Positions 53,501 through 64,000 of a stretch of DNA of 64,000 bases are shown one piece after another. The notes beneath the pieces were generated by a model. It was not told where the DNA came from. It saw only the letters and a program-made list of their open reading frames with translations, and ran no database searches. Every line of letters begins with the position of its first letter. Position 1 is the stretch's first letter. The translations under genes were made by a program, and so were the position numbers. The stretch covers positions 2,108,001 through 2,172,000 of the forward strand of contig OZ059895.1 in assembly GCA_964057225.1 (NCBI GenBank). Reading direction: 5' to 3'. This DNA is from Auanema rhodensis. Taxonomy: Eukaryota > Nematoda > Chromadorea > Rhabditida > Rhabditidae.

Positions 53501-54445
53501 CGAAAAAATTTTTGTCAAAATGTTTTTGGAAGCAATGTTGAGTGTACATGAAAACTCAACATACACTAATGCATCATTTTTCAAACGATTATAACTAATT
53601 TTTGTATTAAGCTTTTCTCAATGTAGTATAGTGCATTCGATGCCGATTTTTAAGCTGCGTCGATCTGTGTTATCAGATTTGCGCTAGCTTAAAAATGCAC
53701 CGAGATATCAACTGATATAAGTTCACACTTATATTCTTGATTTTCACCCTGAAGAATTAATTTTTTCGTTGAATAACATTGTCCATCGTCTTTGCCTTGA
53801 AAAATGGAATCTAAAAACATCTACTTTTTGCTAAATTATTTTAAAATTTTTCGAAAAAATTTTTGTCAAAATGTTTTTGGAAGCAATGTTGAGTGTACAT
53901 GAAAACTCAACATACACTAATGCATCATTTTTCAAACGATTATAACTAATTTTTGTATTAAGCTTTTCTCAATGTAGTATAGTGCATTCGATGCGGATTT
54001 TTAAGCTGCGTCGATCTGTGTTATCAGATTTGCGCTAGCTTAAAAATGCACCGAGATATCAACTGATATAAGTTCACACTTATATTCTTGATTTTCACCC
54101 TGAAGAATTAATTTTTTCGTTGAATAACATTGTCCATCGTCTTTGCCTTGAAAAATGGAATCTAAAAACATCTACTTTTTGCTAAATTATTTTGAAATTT
54201 TTCGAAAAAATTTTTGTCAAAATGTTTTTGGAAGCAATGTTGAGTGTACATGAAAACTCAACATACACTAATGCATCATTTTTCAAACGATTATAACTAA
54301 TTTTTGTATTAAGCTTTTCTCAATGTAGTATAGTGCATTCGATGCGGATTTTTAAGCTGCGTCGATCTGTGTTATCAGATTTGCGCTAGCTTAAAAATGC
54401 ACCGAGATATCAACTGATATAAGTTCACACTTATATTCTTGATTT
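50585..54445. repeat. Third copy of the module plus gatgccg and attttaaaattt monomers
   Basis: 50585-53041 repeats the 7-monomer module. It is followed by the cattcgttgc copy (53042), the gatgccg copy (53393), the attttaaaattt copy (53744) and a catgaaaact copy (54095). This is the order found at 31621-36183, but without the extra dimer present at 34429-35130. Either this copy lost the dimer or it preserves the state before the dimer arose. Confidence 0.8.
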
Positions 54446-57253
54446 TCACCCTGAAGAATTAATTTTTTCGTTGAATAACATTGTCCATCGTCTTTGCCTT
54501 GAAAAATGGAATCTAAAAACATCTACTTTTTGCTAAATTATTTTGAAATTTTTCGAAAAAATTTTTGTCAAAATGTTTTTGGAAGCAATGTTGAGTGTAC
54601 ATGGAAACTCAACATACACTAATGCATCATTTTTCAAACGATCATAACTAATTTTTGTATTAAGCTTTTCTCAATGTAGTATAGTGCATTCGATGCGGAT
54701 TTTTAAGCTGCGTCGATCTGTGTTATCAGATTTGCGCTAGCTTAAAAATGCACCGAGATATCAACTGATATAAGTTCACACTTATATCCTCGATTTTCAC
54801 CCTGAAGAATTAATTTTTTCGTTGAATAACATCGTCCATCGTCTTTGCCTTGAAAAATGGAATCTAAAAACATCTACTTTTTGCTAAATTATTTTGAAAT
54901 TTTTCGAAAAAATTTTTGTCAAAATGTTTTTGGAAGCAATGTTGAGTGTACATGGAAACTCAATATACACAAATGCATCATTTTTCAAACGATCATAACT
55001 AATTTTTGTATTAAGCTTTTCTCAATGTAGTATAGTGCATTCGATGCGGATTTTTAAGCTGCGTCGATCTGTGTTATCAGATTTGCGCTAGCTTAAAAAT
55101 GCACCGAGATATCAACTGATATAAGTTTACACTTATATCCTCGATTTTCACCCTGAAGAATTAATTTTTTCGTTGAATAACATCGTCCATCGTCTTTGCC
55201 TTGAAAAATGGAATCTAAAAACATCTACTTTTTGCTAAATTATTTTGAAATTTTTCGAAAAAATTTTTGTCAAAATGTTTTTGGAAGCAATGTTGAGTGT
55301 ACATGGAAACTCAACATACACTAATGCATCATTTTTCAAACGATCATAACTAATTTTTGTATTAAGCGTTTCTCAATGTAGTATAGTGCATTCGATGCGG
55401 ATTTTTAAGCTGCGTCGATCTGTGTTATCAGATTTGCGCTAGCTTAAAAATGCACCGAGATATCAACTGATATAAGTTTACACTTATATCCTCGATTTTC
55501 ACCCTGAAGAATTAATTTTTTCGTTGAATAACATTGTCCATCGTCTTTGCCTTGAAAAATGGAATCTAAAAACATCTACTTTTTGCTAAATTATTTTGAA
55601 ATTTTTCGAAAAAATTTTTGTCAAAATGTTTTTGGAAGCAATGTTGAGTGTACATGGAAACTCAACATACACTAATGCATCATTTTTCAAACGATCATAA
55701 CTAATTTTTGTATTAAGCTTTTCTCAATGTAGTATAGTGCATTCGATGCGGATTTTTAAGCTGCGTCGATCTGTGTTATCAGATTTGCGCTAGCTTAAAA
55801 ATGCACCGAGATATCAACTGATATAAGTTCACACTTATATCCTCGATTTTCACCCTGAAGAATTAATTTTTTCGTTGAATAACATCGTCCATCGTCTTTG
55901 CCTTGAAAAATGGAATCTAAAAACATCTACTTTTTGCTAAATTATTTTGAAATTTTTCGAAAAAATTTTTGTCAAAATGTTTTTGGAAGCAATGTTGAGT
56001 GTACATGGAAACTCAACATACACTAATGCATCATTTTTCAAACGATCATAACTAATTTTTGTATTAAGCTTTTCTCAATGTAGTATAGTGCATTCGATGC
56101 GGATTTTTAAGCTGCGTCGATCTGTGTTATCAGATTTGCGCTAGCTTAAAAATGCACCGAGATATCAACTGATATAAGTTTACACTTATATCCTCGATTT
56201 TCACCCTGAAGAATTAATTTTTTCGTTGAATAACATCGTCCATCGTCTTTGCCTTGAAAAATGGAATCTAAAAACATCTACTTTTTGCTAAATTATTTTG
56301 AAATTTTTCGAAAAAATTTTTGTCAAAATGTTTTTGGAAGCAATGTTGAGTGTACGTGGAAACTCAACATACACTAATGCATCATTTTTCAAACGATTAT
56401 AACTAATTTTTGTATTAAGCTTTTCTCAATGTAGTATAGTGCATTCGATGCGGATTTTTAAGCTGCGTCGATCTGTGTTATCAGATTTGCGCTAGCTTAA
56501 AAATGCACCGAGATATCAACTGATATAAGTTCACACTTATATCCTCGATTTTCACCCTGAAGAATTAATTTTTTCGTTGAATAACATCGTCCATCGTCTT
56601 TGCCTTGAAAAATGGAATCTAAAAACATCTACTTTTTGCTAAATTATTTTGAAATTTTTCGAAAAAATTTTTGTCAAAATGTTTTTGGAAGCAATGTTGA
56701 GTGTACATGGAAACTCAACATACACTAATGCATCATTTTTCAAACGATCATAACTAATTTTTGTATTAAGCTTTTCTCAATGTAGTATAGTGCATTCGAT
56801 GCGGATTTTTAAGCTGCGTCGATCTGTGTTATCAGATTTGCGCTAGCTTAAAAATGCACCGAGATATCAACTGATATAGGTTCACACTTATATCCTCGAT
56901 TTTCACCCTGAAGAATTAATTTTTTCGTTGAATAACATCGTCCATCGTCTTTGCCTTGAAAAATGGAATCTAAAAACATCTACTTTTTGCTAAATTATTT
57001 TGAAATTTTTCGAAAAAATTTTTGTCAAAATGTTTTTGGAAGCAATGTTGAGTGTACATGGAAACTCAACATACACTAATGCATCATTTTTCAAACGATC
57101 ATAACTAATTTTTGTATTAAGCTTTTCTCAATGTAGTATAGTGCATTCGATGCGGATTTTTAAGCTGCGTCGATCTGTGTTATCAGATTTGCGCTAGCTT
57201 AAAAATGCACCGAGATATCAACTGATATAAGTTTACACTTATATCCTCGATTT
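54446..57253. repeat. Transition block between module and right-hand 4-mers
   Basis: Eight copies start at 54446, 54797, 55148, 55499, 55850, 56201, 56552 and 56903. The tattcttg variant disappears after 54445. Private changes are caatatacacaaatg near 54961-54975 and gatataggt near 56873. The copy at 56201 joins cgtggaaact with gattataa, a combination seen again only at 60061 and 61465. Confidence 0.65.
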
Positions 57254-60200
57254 TCACCCTGAAGAATTAATTTTTTCGTTGAATAACATCGTCCATCGTC
57301 TTTGCCTTGAAAAATGGAATCTAAAAACATCTACTTTTTGCTAAATTATTTTGAAATTTTTCGAAAAAATTTTTGTCAAAATGTTTTTGGAAGCAATGTT
57401 GAGTGTACATGGAAACTCAACATACACTAATGCATCATTTTTCAAACGATCATAACTAATTTTTGTATTAAGCGTTTCTCAATGTAGTATAGTGCATTCG
57501 ATGCGGATTTTTAAGCTGCGTCGATCTGTGTTATCAGATTTGCGCTAGCTTAAAAATGCACCGAGATATCAACTGATATAAGTTTACACTTATATCCTCG
57601 ATTTTCACCCTGAAGAATTAATTTTTTCGTTGAATAACATTGTCCATCGTCTTTGCCTTGAAAAATGGAATCTAAAAACATCTACTTTTTGCTAAATTAT
57701 TTTGAAATTTTTCGAAAAAATTTTTGTCAAAATGTTTTTGGAAGCAATGTTGAGTGTACATGGAAACTCAACATACACTAATGCATCATTTTTCAAACGA
57801 TCATAACTAATTTTTGTATTAAGTTTTTCTCAATGTAGTATAGTGCATTCGATGCGGATTTTTAAGCTGCGTCGATCTGTGTTATCAGATTTGCGCTAGC
57901 TTAAAAATGCACCGAGATATCAACTGATATAAGTTCACACTTATATCCTCGATTTTCACCCTGAAGAATTAATTTTTTCGTTGAATAACATCGTCCATCG
58001 TCTTTGCCTTGAAAAATGGAATCTAAAAACATCTACTTTTTGCTAAATTATTTTGAAATTTTTCGAAAAAATTTTTGTCAAAATGTTTTTGGAAGCAATG
58101 TTGAGTGTACATGGAAACTCAACATACACTAATGCATCATTTTTCAAACGATCATAACTAATTTTTGTATTAAGCTTTTCTCAATGTAGTATAGTGCATT
58201 CGATGCGGATTTTTAAGCTGCGTCGATCTGTGTTATCAGATTTGCGCTAGCTTAAAAATGCACCGAGATATCAACTGATATAAGTTCACACTTATATCCT
58301 CGATTTTCACCCTGAAGAATTAATTTTTTCGTTGAATAACATCGTCCATCGTCTTTGCCTTGAAAAATGGAATCTAAAAACATCTACTTTTTGCTAAATT
58401 ATTTTGAAATTTTTCGAAAAAATTTTTGTCAAAATGTTTTTGGAAGCAATGTTGAGTGTACATGGAAACTCAACATACACTAATGCATCATTTTTCAAAC
58501 GATCATAACTAATTTTTGTATTAAGCTTTTCTCAATGTAGTATAGTGCATTCGATGCGGATTTTTAAGCTGCGTCGATCTGTGTTATCAGATTTGCGCTA
58601 GCTTAAAAATGCACCGAGATATCAACTGATATAAGTTTACACTTATATCCTCGATTTTCACCCTGAAGAATTAATTTTTTCGTTGAATAACATCGTCCAT
58701 CGTCTTTGCCTTGAAAAATGGAATCTAAAAACATCTACTTTTTGCTAAATTATTTTGAAATTTTTCGAAAAATTTTTGTCAAAATGTTTTTGGAAGCAAT
58801 GTTGAGTGTACATGGAAACTCAACATACACTAATGCATCATTTTTCAAACGATCATAACTAATTTTTGTATTAAGCGTTTCTCAATGTAGTATAGTGCAT
58901 TCGATGCGGATTTTTAAGCTGCGTCGATCTGTGTTATCAGATTTGCGCTAGCTTAAAAATGCACCGAGATATCAACTGATATAAGTTTACACTTATATCC
59001 TCGATTTTCACCCTGAAGAATTAATTTTTTCGTTGAATAACATTGTCCATCGTCTTTGCCTTGAAAAATGGAATCTAAAAACATCTACTTTTTGCTAAAT
59101 TATTTTGAAATTTTTCGAAAAAATTTTTGTCAAAATGTTTTTGGAAGCAATGTTGAGTGTACATGGAAACTCAACATACACTAATGCATCATTTTTCAAA
59201 CGATCATAACTAATTTTTGTATTAAGTTTTTCTCAATGTAGTATAGTGCATTCGATGCGGATTTTTAAGCTGCGTCGATCTGTGTTATCAGATTTGCGCT
59301 AGCTTAAAAATGCACCGAGATATCAACTGATATAAGTTCACACTTATATCCTCGATTTTCACCCTGAAGAATTAATTTTTTCGTTGAATAACATCGTCCA
59401 TCGTCTTTGCCTTGAAAAATGGAATCTAAAAACATCTACTTTTTGCTAAATTATTTTGAAATTTTTCGAAAAAATTTTTGTCAAAATGTTTTTGGAAGCA
59501 ATGTTGAGTGTACATGGAAACTCAACATACACTAATGCATCATTTTTCAAACGATCATAACTAATTTTTGTATTAAGCTTTTCTCAATGTAGTATAGTGC
59601 ATTCGATGCGGATTTTTAAGCTGCGTCGATCTGTGTTATCAGATTTGCGCTAGCTTAAAAATGCACCGAGATATCAACTGATATAAGTTCACACTTATAT
59701 CCTCGATTTTCACCCTGAAGAATTAATTTTTTCGTTGAATAACATCGTCCATCGTCTTTGCCTTGAAAAATGGAATCTAAAAACATCTACTTTTTGCTAA
59801 ATTATTTTGAAATTTTTCGAAAAAATTTTTGTCAAAATGTTTTTGGAAGCAATGTTGAGTGTACATGGAAACTCAACATACACTAATGCATCATTTTTCA
59901 AACGATCATAACTAATTTTTGTATTAAGCTTTTCTCAATGTAGTATAGTGCATTCGATGCGGATTTTTAAGCTGCGTCGATCTGTGTTATCAGATTTGCG
60001 CTAGCTTAAAAATGCACCGAGATATCAACTGATATAAGTTTACACTTATATCCTCGATTTTCACCCTGAAGAATTAATTTTTTCGTTGAATAACATCGTC
60101 CATCGTCTTTGCCTTGAAAAATGGAATCTAAAAACATCTACTTTTTGCTAAATTATTTTGAAATTTTTCGAAAAAATTTTTGTCAAAATGTTTTTGGAAG

Positions 60201-61464
60201 CAATGTTGAGTGTACGTGGAAACTCAACATACACTAATGCATCATTTTTCAAACGATTATAACTAATTTTTGTATTAAGCTTTTCTCAATGTAGTATAGT
60301 GCATTCGATGCGGATTTTTAAGCTGCGTCGATCTGTGTTATCAGATTTGCGCTAGCTTAAAAATGCACCGAGATATCAACTGATATAAGTTTACACTTAT
60401 ATCCTCGATTTTCACCCTGAAGAATTAATTTTTTCGTTGAATAACATTGTCCATCGTCTTTGCCTTGAAAAATGGAATCTAAAAACATCTACTTTTTGCT
60501 AAATTATTTTGAAATTTTTCGAAAAAATTTTTGTCAAAATGTTTTTGGAAGCAATGTTGAGTGTACATGGAAACTCAACATACACTAATGCATCATTTTT
60601 CAAACGATCATAACTAATTTTTGTATTAAGTTTTTCTCAATGTAGTATAGTGCATTCGATGCGGATTTTTAAGCTGCGTCGATCTGTGTTATCAGATTTG
60701 CGCTAGCTTAAAAATGCACCGAGATATCAACTGATATAAGTTCACACTTATATCCTCGATTTTCACCCTGAAGAATTAATTTTTTCGTTGAATAACATCG
60801 TCCATCGTCTTTGCCTTGAAAAATGGAATCTAAAAACATCTACTTTTTGCTAAATTATTTTGAAATTTTTCGAAAAAATTTTTGTCAAAATGTTTTTGGA
60901 AGCAATGTTGAGTGTACATGGAAACTCAACATACACTAATGCATCATTTTTCAAACGATCATAACTAATTTTTGTATTAAGCTTTTCTCAATGTAGTATA
61001 GTGCATTCGATGCGGATTTTTAAGCTGCGTCGATCTGTGTTATCAGATTTGCGCTAGCTTAAAAATGCACCGAGATATCAACTGATATAAGTTCACACTT
61101 ATATCCTCGATTTTCACCCTGAAGAATTAATTTTTTCGTTGAATAACATCGTCCATCGTCTTTGCCTTGAAAAATGGAATCTAAAAACATCTACTTTTTG
61201 CTAAATTATTTTGAAATTTTTCGAAAAAATTTTTGTCAAAATGTTTTTGGAAGCAATGTTGAGTGTACATGGAAACTCAACATACACTAATGCATCATTT
61301 TTCAAACGATCATAACTAATTTTTGTATTAAGCTTTTCTCAATGTAGTATAGTGCATTCGATGCGGATTTTTAAGCTGCGTCGATCTGTGTTATCAGATT
61401 TGCGCTAGCTTAAAAATGCACCGAGATATCAACTGATATAAGTTTACACTTATATCCTCGATTT
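57254..61464. repeat. Higher-order repeat: three 4-mers of 1404, 1403 and 1404 bp
   Basis: The units are 57254-58657, 58658-60060 and 60061-61464. The second monomer of each (57605, 59008, 60412) carries aagttttt, seen nowhere else. The first monomer has aagcgttt in units one and two but cgtggaaact with gattataa in unit three. The third and fourth monomers are catcgtcc copies with tcac then ttac loops. The 1403-bp unit reflects one lost A in its first monomer. Confidence 0.85.
58658..59007. repeat. 350-bp monomer with one A deleted
   Basis: The A run after ttttcg is five long (58768-58772) instead of six. This makes the surrounding dyad, aaatttttcgaaaaattt, perfectly self-complementary. It is the only single-base length change I found in the window. 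Confidence 0.9.
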
Positions 61465-63921
61465 TCACCCTGAAGAATTAATTTTTTCGTTGAATAACAT
61501 CGTCCATCGTCTTTGCCTTGAAAAATGGAATCTAAAAACATCTACTTTTTGCTAAATTATTTTGAAATTTTTCGAAAAAATTTTTGTCAAAATGTTTTTG
61601 GAAGCAATGTTGAGTGTACGTGGAAACTCAACATACACTAATGCATCATTTTTCAAACGATTATAACTAATTTTTGTATTAAGCTTTTCTCAATGTAGTA
61701 TAGTGCATTCGATGCGGATTTTTAAGCTGCGTCGATCTGTGTTATCAGATTTGCGCTAGCTTAAAAATGCACCGAGATATCAACTGATATAAGTTCACAC
61801 TTATATCCTCGATTTTCACCCTGAAGAATTAATTTTTTCGTTGAATAACATCGTCCATCGTCTTTGCCTTGAAAAATGGAATCTAAAAACATCTACTTTT
61901 TGCTAAATTATTTTGAAATTTTTCGAAAAAATTTTTGTCAAAATGTTTTTGGAAGCAATGTTGAGTGTACATGGAAACTCAACATACACTAATGCATCAT
62001 TTTTCAAACGATCATAACTAATTTTTGTATTAAGCTTTTCTCAATGTAGTATAGTGCATTCGATGCGGATTTTTAAGCTGCGTCGATCTGTGTTATCAGA
62101 TTTGCGCTAGCTTAAAAATGCACCGAGATATCAACTGATATAAGTTCACACTTATATCCTCGATTTTCACCCTGAAGAATTAATTTTTTCGTTGAATAAC
62201 ATCGTCCATCGTCTTTGCCTTGAAAAATGGAATCTAAAAACATCTACTTTTTGCTAAATTATTTTGAAATTTTTCGAAAAAATTTTTGTCAAAATGTTTT
62301 TGGAAGCAATGTTGAGTGTACATGGAAACTCAACATAAACTAATGCATCATTTTTCAAACGATCATAACTAATTTTTGTATTAAGCTTTTCTCAATGTAG
62401 TATAGTGCATTCGATGCGGATTTTTAAGCTGCGTCGATCTGTGTTATCAGATTTGCGCTAGCTTAAAAATGCACCGAGATATCAACTGATATAAGTTCAC
62501 ACTTATATCCTCGATTTTCACCCTGAAGAATTAATTTTTTCGTTGAATAACATCGTCCATCGTCTTTGCCTTGAAAAATGGAATCTAAAAACATCTACTT
62601 TTTGCTAAATTATTTTGAAATTTTTCGAAAAAATTTTTGTCAAAATGTTTTTGGAAGCAATGTTGAGTGTACGTGGAAACTCAACATACACTAATGCATC
62701 ATTTTTCAAACGATCATAACTAATTTTTGTATTATGCTTTTCTCAATGTAGTATAGTGCATTCGATGCGGATTTTTAAGCTGCGTCGATCTGTGTTATCA
62801 GATTTGCGCTAGCTGAAAAATGCACCGAGATATCAACTGATATAAGTTCACACTTATATCCTCGATTTTCACCCTGAAGAATTAATTTTTTCGTTGAATA
62901 ACATCGTCCATCGTCTTTGCCTTGAAAAATGGAATCTAAAAACATCTACTTTTTGCTAAATTATTTTGAAATTTTTCGAAAAAATTTTTGTCAAAATGTT
63001 TTTGGAAGCAATGTTGAGTGTACATGGAAACTCAACATACACTAATGCATCATTTTTCAAACGATCATAACTAATTTTTGTATTAAGCTTTTCTCAATGT
63101 AGTATAGTGCATTCGATGCGGATTTTTAAGCTGCGTCGATCTGTGTTATCAGATTTGCGCTAGCTTAAAAATGCACCGAGATATCAACTGATATAAGTTT
63201 ACACTTATATCCTCGATTTTCACCCTGAAGAATTAATTTTTTCGTTGAATAACATCGTCCATCGTCTTTGCCTTGAAAAATGGAATCTAAAAACATCTAC
63301 TTTTTGCTAAATTATTTTGAAATTTTTCGAAAAAATTTTTGTCAAAATGTTTTTGGAAGCAATGTTGAGTGTACGTGGAAACTCAACATACACTAATGCA
63401 TCATTTTTCAAACGATCATAACTAATTTTTGTATTATGCTTTTCTCAATGTAGTATAGTGCATTCAATGCGGATTTTTAAGCTGCGTCGATCTGTGTTAT
63501 CAGATTTGCGCTAGCTTAAAAATGCACCGAGATATCAACTGATATAAGTTTACACTTATATCCTCGATTTTCACCCTGAAGAATTAATTTTTTCGTTGAA
63601 TAACATTGTCCATCGTCTTTGCCTTGAAAAATGGAATCTAAAAACATCTACTTTTTGCTAAATTATTTTGAAATTTTTCGAAAAAATTTTTGTCAAAATG
63701 TTTTTGGAAGCAATGTTGAGTGTACATGGAAACTCAACATACACTAATGCATCATTTTTCAAACGATCATAACTAATTTTTGTATTAAGCTTTTCTCAAT
63801 GAAGTATAGTGCATTCGATGCGGATTTTTAAGCTGCGTCGATCTGTGTTATCAGATTTGCGCTAGCTGAAAAATGCACCGAGATATCAACTGATATAAGT
63901 TCACACTTATATCCTCGATTT
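61465..63921. repeat. Right-hand monomers with several private variants
   Basis: Seven copies start at 61465, 61816, 62167, 62518, 62869, 63220 and 63571. Private or near-private changes accumulate: acataaacta (62167 copy), tattatgct (62518 and 63220), agctgaaaa (62518 and 63571), cattcaatgc (63220) and caatgaagt (63571). The higher frequency of unshared changes suggests that homogenization is weaker toward this side. Confidence 0.7.
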
Positions 63922-64000
63922 TCACCCTGAAGAATTAATTTTTTCGTTGAATAACATCGTCCATCGTCTTTGCCTTGAAAAATGGAATCTAAAAACATCT
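63922..64000. repeat. Partial monomer at the window edge
   Basis: The first 79 bp of a catcgtcc-type monomer are present and are cut by the window limit. The array evidently continues to the right. Confidence 0.95.

Larger units (their letters stand above)
1..64000. repeat. Tandem satellite DNA array, ~351-bp monomer, 182 complete copies plus one partial
   Basis: The sequence beginning tcaccctgaagaatt recurs every 351 bp from the first base to the last, always in the same orientation and without interrupting DNA. Copies differ from each other at only a few positions, mostly single-base variants shared by groups of copies. Length exceptions are five 357-bp copies (8425, 9835, 12298, 15463, 17926), one 361-bp copy (38992) and one 350-bp copy (58658). 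The first copy is about 32% G+C. Such long homogeneous arrays are typical of centromeric or pericentromeric heterochromatin in eukaryotes. Neither array end is in the window, so the true size is unknown. I do not recognise the family. No gene-sized open frame exists on either strand, and no stretch of over 300 bases is anything but satellite. Confidence 0.98.

Noticed and set aside
1-64000. CRISPR-like array
   Set aside because: The repeat unit is 351 bp with no unique spacers. Variation is in scattered single bases, and there is no cas gene.
1-64000. Transposable element or terminal inverted repeats
   Set aside because: The inverted repeats lie within each monomer and are short. There is no transposase, integrase or reverse transcriptase frame, and no target-site duplications or interruption of the array.
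1-64000. tRNA, rRNA or telomeric repeats
   Set aside because: No cloverleaf with conserved tRNA boxes, no rRNA core sequence and no short telomere-type repeats were seen in the monomer.

Overview
The whole 64 kb window is one uninterrupted array of a satellite DNA. It holds 182 complete copies and one cut copy (63922-64000) of a roughly 351-bp AT-rich monomer, all head to tail in the same orientation. I found no protein-coding gene, RNA gene, transposable element, unique spacer or inversion. Counting from tcaccctg as base 1, monomers start at 1+351k (to 8425), 8782+351k (to 9835), 10192+351k (to 12298), 12655+351k (to 15463), 15820+351k (to 17926), 18283+351k (to 38992), 39353+351k (to 58658) and 59008+351k (to 63922). 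By this arithmetic 175 complete copies are exactly 351 bp, five are 357 bp, one is 361 bp and one is 350 bp.

The source is most likely a eukaryotic centromeric or pericentromeric heterochromatin block. Hand-counting the first monomer gives 111 G+C in 351 (about 32%) and 13 CpG against about 8.8 expected. CpG is therefore not depleted, which fits an animal with little DNA methylation, such as an insect. I do not recognise the satellite family, so the species and even the insect assignment are inference.

The monomers differ at about fifteen diagnostic positions, and these variants are arranged in layered higher-order repeats (HORs). 1-702 is the edge of an HOR seen again near 8.8 kb. 703-3510 has a 3-mer pattern. 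3511-7722 is three 1404-bp 4-mers. 7723-11244 is a second 4-mer family (1410 bp, carrying a 6-bp duplication). 9484-20388 is a large repeat with a 5628-bp period. 20389-34077 is copied again at 36535-48478, with whole-monomer gains and losses. A third partial copy lies at 50585-54445. 55148-64000 settles into a younger-looking 4-mer pattern.

Each monomer contains a group of dyads in its second half: a 9-bp perfect hairpin (143-170), a 51-nt imperfect hairpin (254-304), and two overlapping dyads (313-326 and 322-343) that cannot both form. The stem substitutions I saw in the two short perfect hairpins all keep G.U pairing on the + strand. That is a hint, not proof, that + strand satellite RNA is folded and constrained.
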